A stretch of DNA of 64,000 nucleotides, from the NCBI GenBank assembly GCA_018377235.1, contig JAGZZT010000001.1, forward strand, positions 372,001-436,000, in the 5' to 3' direction. Origin of the DNA: Clostridium sp. (GTDB lineage Bacteria; Bacillota; Clostridia; Lachnospirales; Lachnospiraceae). Position numbers and translations under genes: made by a program. The notes below the pieces were generated by a model. The model did not search any database. It had not been told where the DNA came from and was given only the letters and a program-made list of their open reading frames with translations. Shown here piece after piece: positions 61,520 to 64,000 of this stretch; the first letter of the stretch is position 1, and the number at the start of each line of letters is the position of its first letter.

Positions 61520-62656
61520 TTACTGAACAATCGCGTCGATTTCCTCAGCAGAAAGTCCCGCTGCCTCTGTTACCTCGATCTCTCCAGCCTGAATCTTCTC
61601 CAGAGCCTCCTGTACCTTGTCCACGTTCTCCTGACCGATGCTGTTTGTCAGGTTATCATTAAATACAATTCCTACAGAATCCTCTGCCAGTCCATATGTT
61701 ACATTTTCTCCGAACGGTACGCTGGATGGATCCTCTGCATAGCTCTGGCAGATATTAAACAGAGCATTGTCCAGTCTCTTAAGGCTGGATGTGATAACTG
61801 CAGACTGCAGATTGCTTCCCTCAAGAGCCTGATACTGATCGCTGTCCACGCCGATTGCCATTACGCCGTCTTTCTCTGCAGCAGCCTCGATAACGCCGTT
61901 TCCTGCGCCTCCTGCTACCTGGAAGATAATATCAGCACCCTCGGAAATCTGGGCATTGGCCAGATCTTTTGCCTTTGCAGTATCCATATAATCTCCTACA
62001 TATGCTGTAAGAACCTTGATTTCCGGATCCACATATTTTGCTCCCTCTGCATATCCAACCAGAAAGTTGTTTACTGTAGTGCTCTCAACGCCGCCGACAA
62101 ATCCAATAGTCTTATCTGCATTTGCTGCATTCTCTCCTATAGTATAGTAAGCAGCCACTGCGCCCGCCAGGAAGCCAGACTGGTTAGAGTCAAACAGAAC
62201 GCCCATTGTATTAGGTAAATCATTACTTTCAAAATCCAGTTCCTGGTCGAACAGGATAAACTTTGTATCCGGATATTCCGTTGGAATTGTTTCAAAGTTT
62301 TCTTTGTTCTGGAAACCTGTTCCCACTACAATATCAGCTCCAGCGTCAGCTGCATCATAGAAAGCCGCCTGCCACTTTGTAGTGTCATCTCCCATTTCCA
62401 CTACGTTTACTTCATATTTGTCTCCCATCTCTTCCTGAATTCTGAGACTTCCCTCATAGGCAGACTGCTGGAAGGACAGGTCATTTTTACGGCCAATGCA
62501 GAGAGTCAGTTTGATTTTCTCGCCATTCTCCCCTGCTGCCTGAGCTTCTCCTGTCTCCTTGGATGCTCCGTCTCCGCTTCCTCCGCAGGCTGTCAGAGAT
62601 GCTGCCATAGCGGCTGTCAATGTCACTGCCGCTGCCTTTTTCAGTAATTTTCTCAT
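61520..62656 (-). CDS. BMP-family nucleoside-binding lipoprotein
   Basis: A 378-residue lipoprotein (lipobox LTAC) of the basic membrane protein (PnrA/BmpA-like) family, which binds purine or other nucleosides for ABC import. KLTLCIGRKNDLSFQQSAYE, DIVVGTGFQNKEN, IGFVGGVESTTVNNFLVGY and DIIFQVAGGAGNGVIEAA fit the family. AAGGAGG precedes the ATG. Permease genes of the same importer lie immediately upstream. Confidence 0.92.
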   Translation of the reverse strand: MRKLLKKAAAVTLTAAMAASLTACGGSGDGASKETGEAQAAGENGEKIKLTLCIGRKNDLSFQQSAYEGSLRIQEEMGDKYEVNVVEMGDDTTKWQAAFYDAADAGADIVVGTGFQNKENFETIPTEYPDTKFILFDQELDFESNDLPNTMGVLFDSNQSGFLAGAVAAYYTIGENAANADKTIGFVGGVESTTVNNFLVGYAEGAKYVDPEIKVLTAYVGDYMDTAKAKDLANAQISEGADIIFQVAGGAGNGVIEAAAEKDGVMAIGVDSDQYQALEGSNLQSAVITSSLKRLDNALFNICQSYAEDPSSVPFGENVTYGLAEDSVGIVFNDNLTNSIGQENVDKVQEALEKIQAGEIEVTEAAGLSAEEIDAIVQ

Positions 62657-62740
62657 AATTTCCTCCTTTTTCTCTAAAACGTCTTATAAATCGTTTATTT
62701 ATCATCAGACCTGCTTCCCGCAGGCCAGATTTTCTGCTGC

Positions 62741-63655
62741 CTACAGTCCGCCCTCTGATTTCTGACGCACTTTATAGTAGAGGCTGAACGCCACATAGAA
62801 AATGATAATGGACGCATAGGGAATAATCGTGATCAGGTATGGATCCACGTTGTTATTCTGCAGATAAATAGATATACCGCTTCCAACTCCATAGAGAATA
62901 GAACTGACTGTTCCCATCAGAGCGTTACCCGCAGCCATAGCGTTGGTTGCCAAGGCAATATATCCCCGGCCGGCTACCATATTCGATGTAAAGCGATTTA
63001 CATAGCCCATGGAAAGGTACATACCTCCCAGAGACGCTAAAATTCCGCTGATAAACATAGCCTGGTAGCGCACCTTTTCCACATTAATTCCCACAGAACG
63101 AGCCGCCTCTGCCGACTCTCCCACTGCCCGGATACGAATTCCGAAGGCCGTTTTCTTCAGCATAACAAACATAACTACTGCGACAATAAACGCCAGGTAG
63201 GTCAGGCAGTTATGCCCCGACAGAATATCTCCCACCACTGGGATATCCTGAATCACAGGAATATTAACTGCCGGAAAGGCCTGGGAAGGAAGGGAATTGC
63301 TGGCGTTCTTATCCCCAGTCAGAGAGTACAGGCAGAACACAGAACCACCTGTAGCGGCCAGATTCAAAGCAACTCCAGTGATTACCTGATTCGCTTTTAA
63401 ATGCTGAATAAAATAAGCCAGCAGCATTGTGTAAACCGTACCGGCCAGCAGACCGGCTGCAGCTCCCACAAACAGACTTCCTGTAAAGCCGCTTCCCAAA
63501 ACGCCGCAGAGAGCCGCTATAGTCATAGTTCCCTCTAATCCCAGATTCAGAAGCCCTGAACGGCTGGCAATCAGAGCAGCCATTGTGGCCAGCAGAACTG
63601 GCGTCGTGCAGCGAAGAACCGTAAACCAGAAATCAAGGTTCACTAAAAATTCCAT
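62741..63655 (-). CDS. Nucleoside ABC importer permease (NupQ/YufQ-like)
   Basis: A 304-residue CUT2-related permease with eight to ten hydrophobic segments. LLNLGLEGTMTIAALCGVLG (about residues 34-53), RAVGESAEAARSVGINVEKV and AMFISGILASLGGMYLS are typical of nucleoside importer permeases. It lies 12 bases after its partner. AAGGAGGAG precedes the ATG. Confidence 0.92.
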   Translation of the reverse strand: MEFLVNLDFWFTVLRCTTPVLLATMAALIASRSGLLNLGLEGTMTIAALCGVLGSGFTGSLFVGAAAGLLAGTVYTMLLAYFIQHLKANQVITGVALNLAATGGSVFCLYSLTGDKNASNSLPSQAFPAVNIPVIQDIPVVGDILSGHNCLTYLAFIVAVVMFVMLKKTAFGIRIRAVGESAEAARSVGINVEKVRYQAMFISGILASLGGMYLSMGYVNRFTSNMVAGRGYIALATNAMAAGNALMGTVSSILYGVGSGISIYLQNNNVDPYLITIIPYASIIIFYVAFSLYYKVRQKSEGGL

Positions 63656-63667
63656 TTTCTCTCCTCC

Positions 63668-64000
63668 TTAGTTTACACCAGCAGTTTCCATCGCCTGATT
63701 CTGCAGCGCTTCTTTTTCTTCCTTGCGCTTCTTCATCTGATACATAAAGCGCTCTGACGCAATCAGAAGAATGATAATTCCCTGAATAATGGATACAATC
63801 TCTGAATCCACATCGCCTCCTCTGGACATAACCAGCGCTCCGATTCTGATGTAGGAAATAAAAAATGCCGATACAGGAATCATAAGCGGCTTCGTTCCGG
63901 CCAGCAGATTGATCAGAATACCATCCCATACATAAGTCTGAGCTGTAATCCACTGGAAATGAGTGTACATTCCAATCATCTCCACACCTCCGCCCAGTCC
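63668..64000 (-). CDS. Nucleoside ABC importer permease (NupP/YufP-like), C-terminal part (cut by window edge)
   Basis: About 111 codons remain; the frame continues past 64000 without a stop (GLGGGVEMIGMYTHFQW at the edge). LAGTKPLMIPVSAFFISYIR and VSIIQGIIILLIASERFMYQ are the last membrane segments of this permease family, followed by a basic/acidic tail. The ATPase gene is expected just outside the window. Confidence 0.85.
   Translation of the reverse strand, partial: GLGGGVEMIGMYTHFQWITAQTYVWDGILINLLAGTKPLMIPVSAFFISYIRIGALVMSRGGDVDSEIVSIIQGIIILLIASERFMYQMKKRKEEKEALQNQAMETAGVN

Noticed and set aside
61481..62218. Long open frame (245 codons) on the plus strand.
   Set aside because: Antisense to the BMP lipoprotein gene; no ribosome site and shadow-like composition.
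1..64000. CRISPR arrays, insertion sequences, prophage or plasmid genes.
   Set aside because: No regularly spaced direct repeats, transposases, integrases, or phage structural genes were found in any frame read.

Overview
The window looks like chromosomal DNA of a Gram-positive anaerobe of the class Clostridia, most likely a Lachnospiraceae-type gut bacterium. The signs are strong GGAGG-type ribosome sites before nearly every gene, acetogenic fermentation genes (pta-ackA), the ackA/DUF177/rpmF order, stand-alone UPF0210 and ACT-domain genes, an ECF sigma/DUF4179 pair, an archaeal-type IMP cyclohydrolase, and many solute-binding lipoproteins with ABC importers. Placement below class is inference. 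No phage, insertion sequence or CRISPR array was seen.

Layout. 1-9.1 kb: the N-terminus of a CdaR/PucR-like regulator, then a beta-galactoside locus (MsmX/UgpC-type ATPase, LacI regulator, GH2 beta-galactosidase) transcribed divergently from a CUT1 sugar importer; two near-consensus promoters and repeated TTTTA(C/G)TAAAA sites lie between. 9.3-11.6 kb: an M42 aminopeptidase and a DUF362 ferredoxin protein. 11.7-26.9 kb: the most unusual region, on the minus strand. selD contains an in-frame TGA read here as selenocysteine and is followed by a LysR regulator. Next comes an apparent 11-gene operon encoding a membrane VTT protein fused to an iron-sulphur CCG protein, a second VTT protein, a fusion of two rSAM/selenodomain-associated transferases, an APH-like kinase, a small membrane protein, two exported rhodanese lipoproteins, a YnjB-C-C-D ABC importer and a nucleoside hydrolase. 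It resembles the E. coli ydjXYZ-ynjBCDE neighbourhood and may handle an extracellular sulphur or selenium compound.

27-39 kb: core genes (rpmF, DUF177, ackA, pta, tmcAL, a methyltransferase, UPF0210, ACT, an MBL hydrolase, coaE, polA, an anti-sigma-like zinc-finger protein). 39.3-47.4 kb: a sugar locus with an RpiR regulator, DhaK- and DhaL-like proteins, a PfkB kinase, a class II aldolase and a ribose-type ABC importer. The DhaK-like subunit has Asn in place of both active-site His residues, so its substrate is unlikely to be handled as in classical dihydroxyacetone kinase. 47.7 kb: a tRNA-Leu(CAA).

48-64 kb: the last two purine-synthesis steps on separate genes (AICAR formyltransferase and a PurO-type cyclohydrolase), a lipoprotein, upp, an ECF sigma/anti-sigma pair, a left-handed beta-helix protein with topB, an EamA exporter, galM, asd, and a purine salvage locus (adenine deaminase, BMP-type nucleoside-binding lipoprotein and two permeases, the last cut by the window edge).

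A small palindromic repeat (GCGTCAGTGTACAAGGAACA core) occurs three times clearly and perhaps a fourth time; two copies in opposite orientation bracket lysR-selD.
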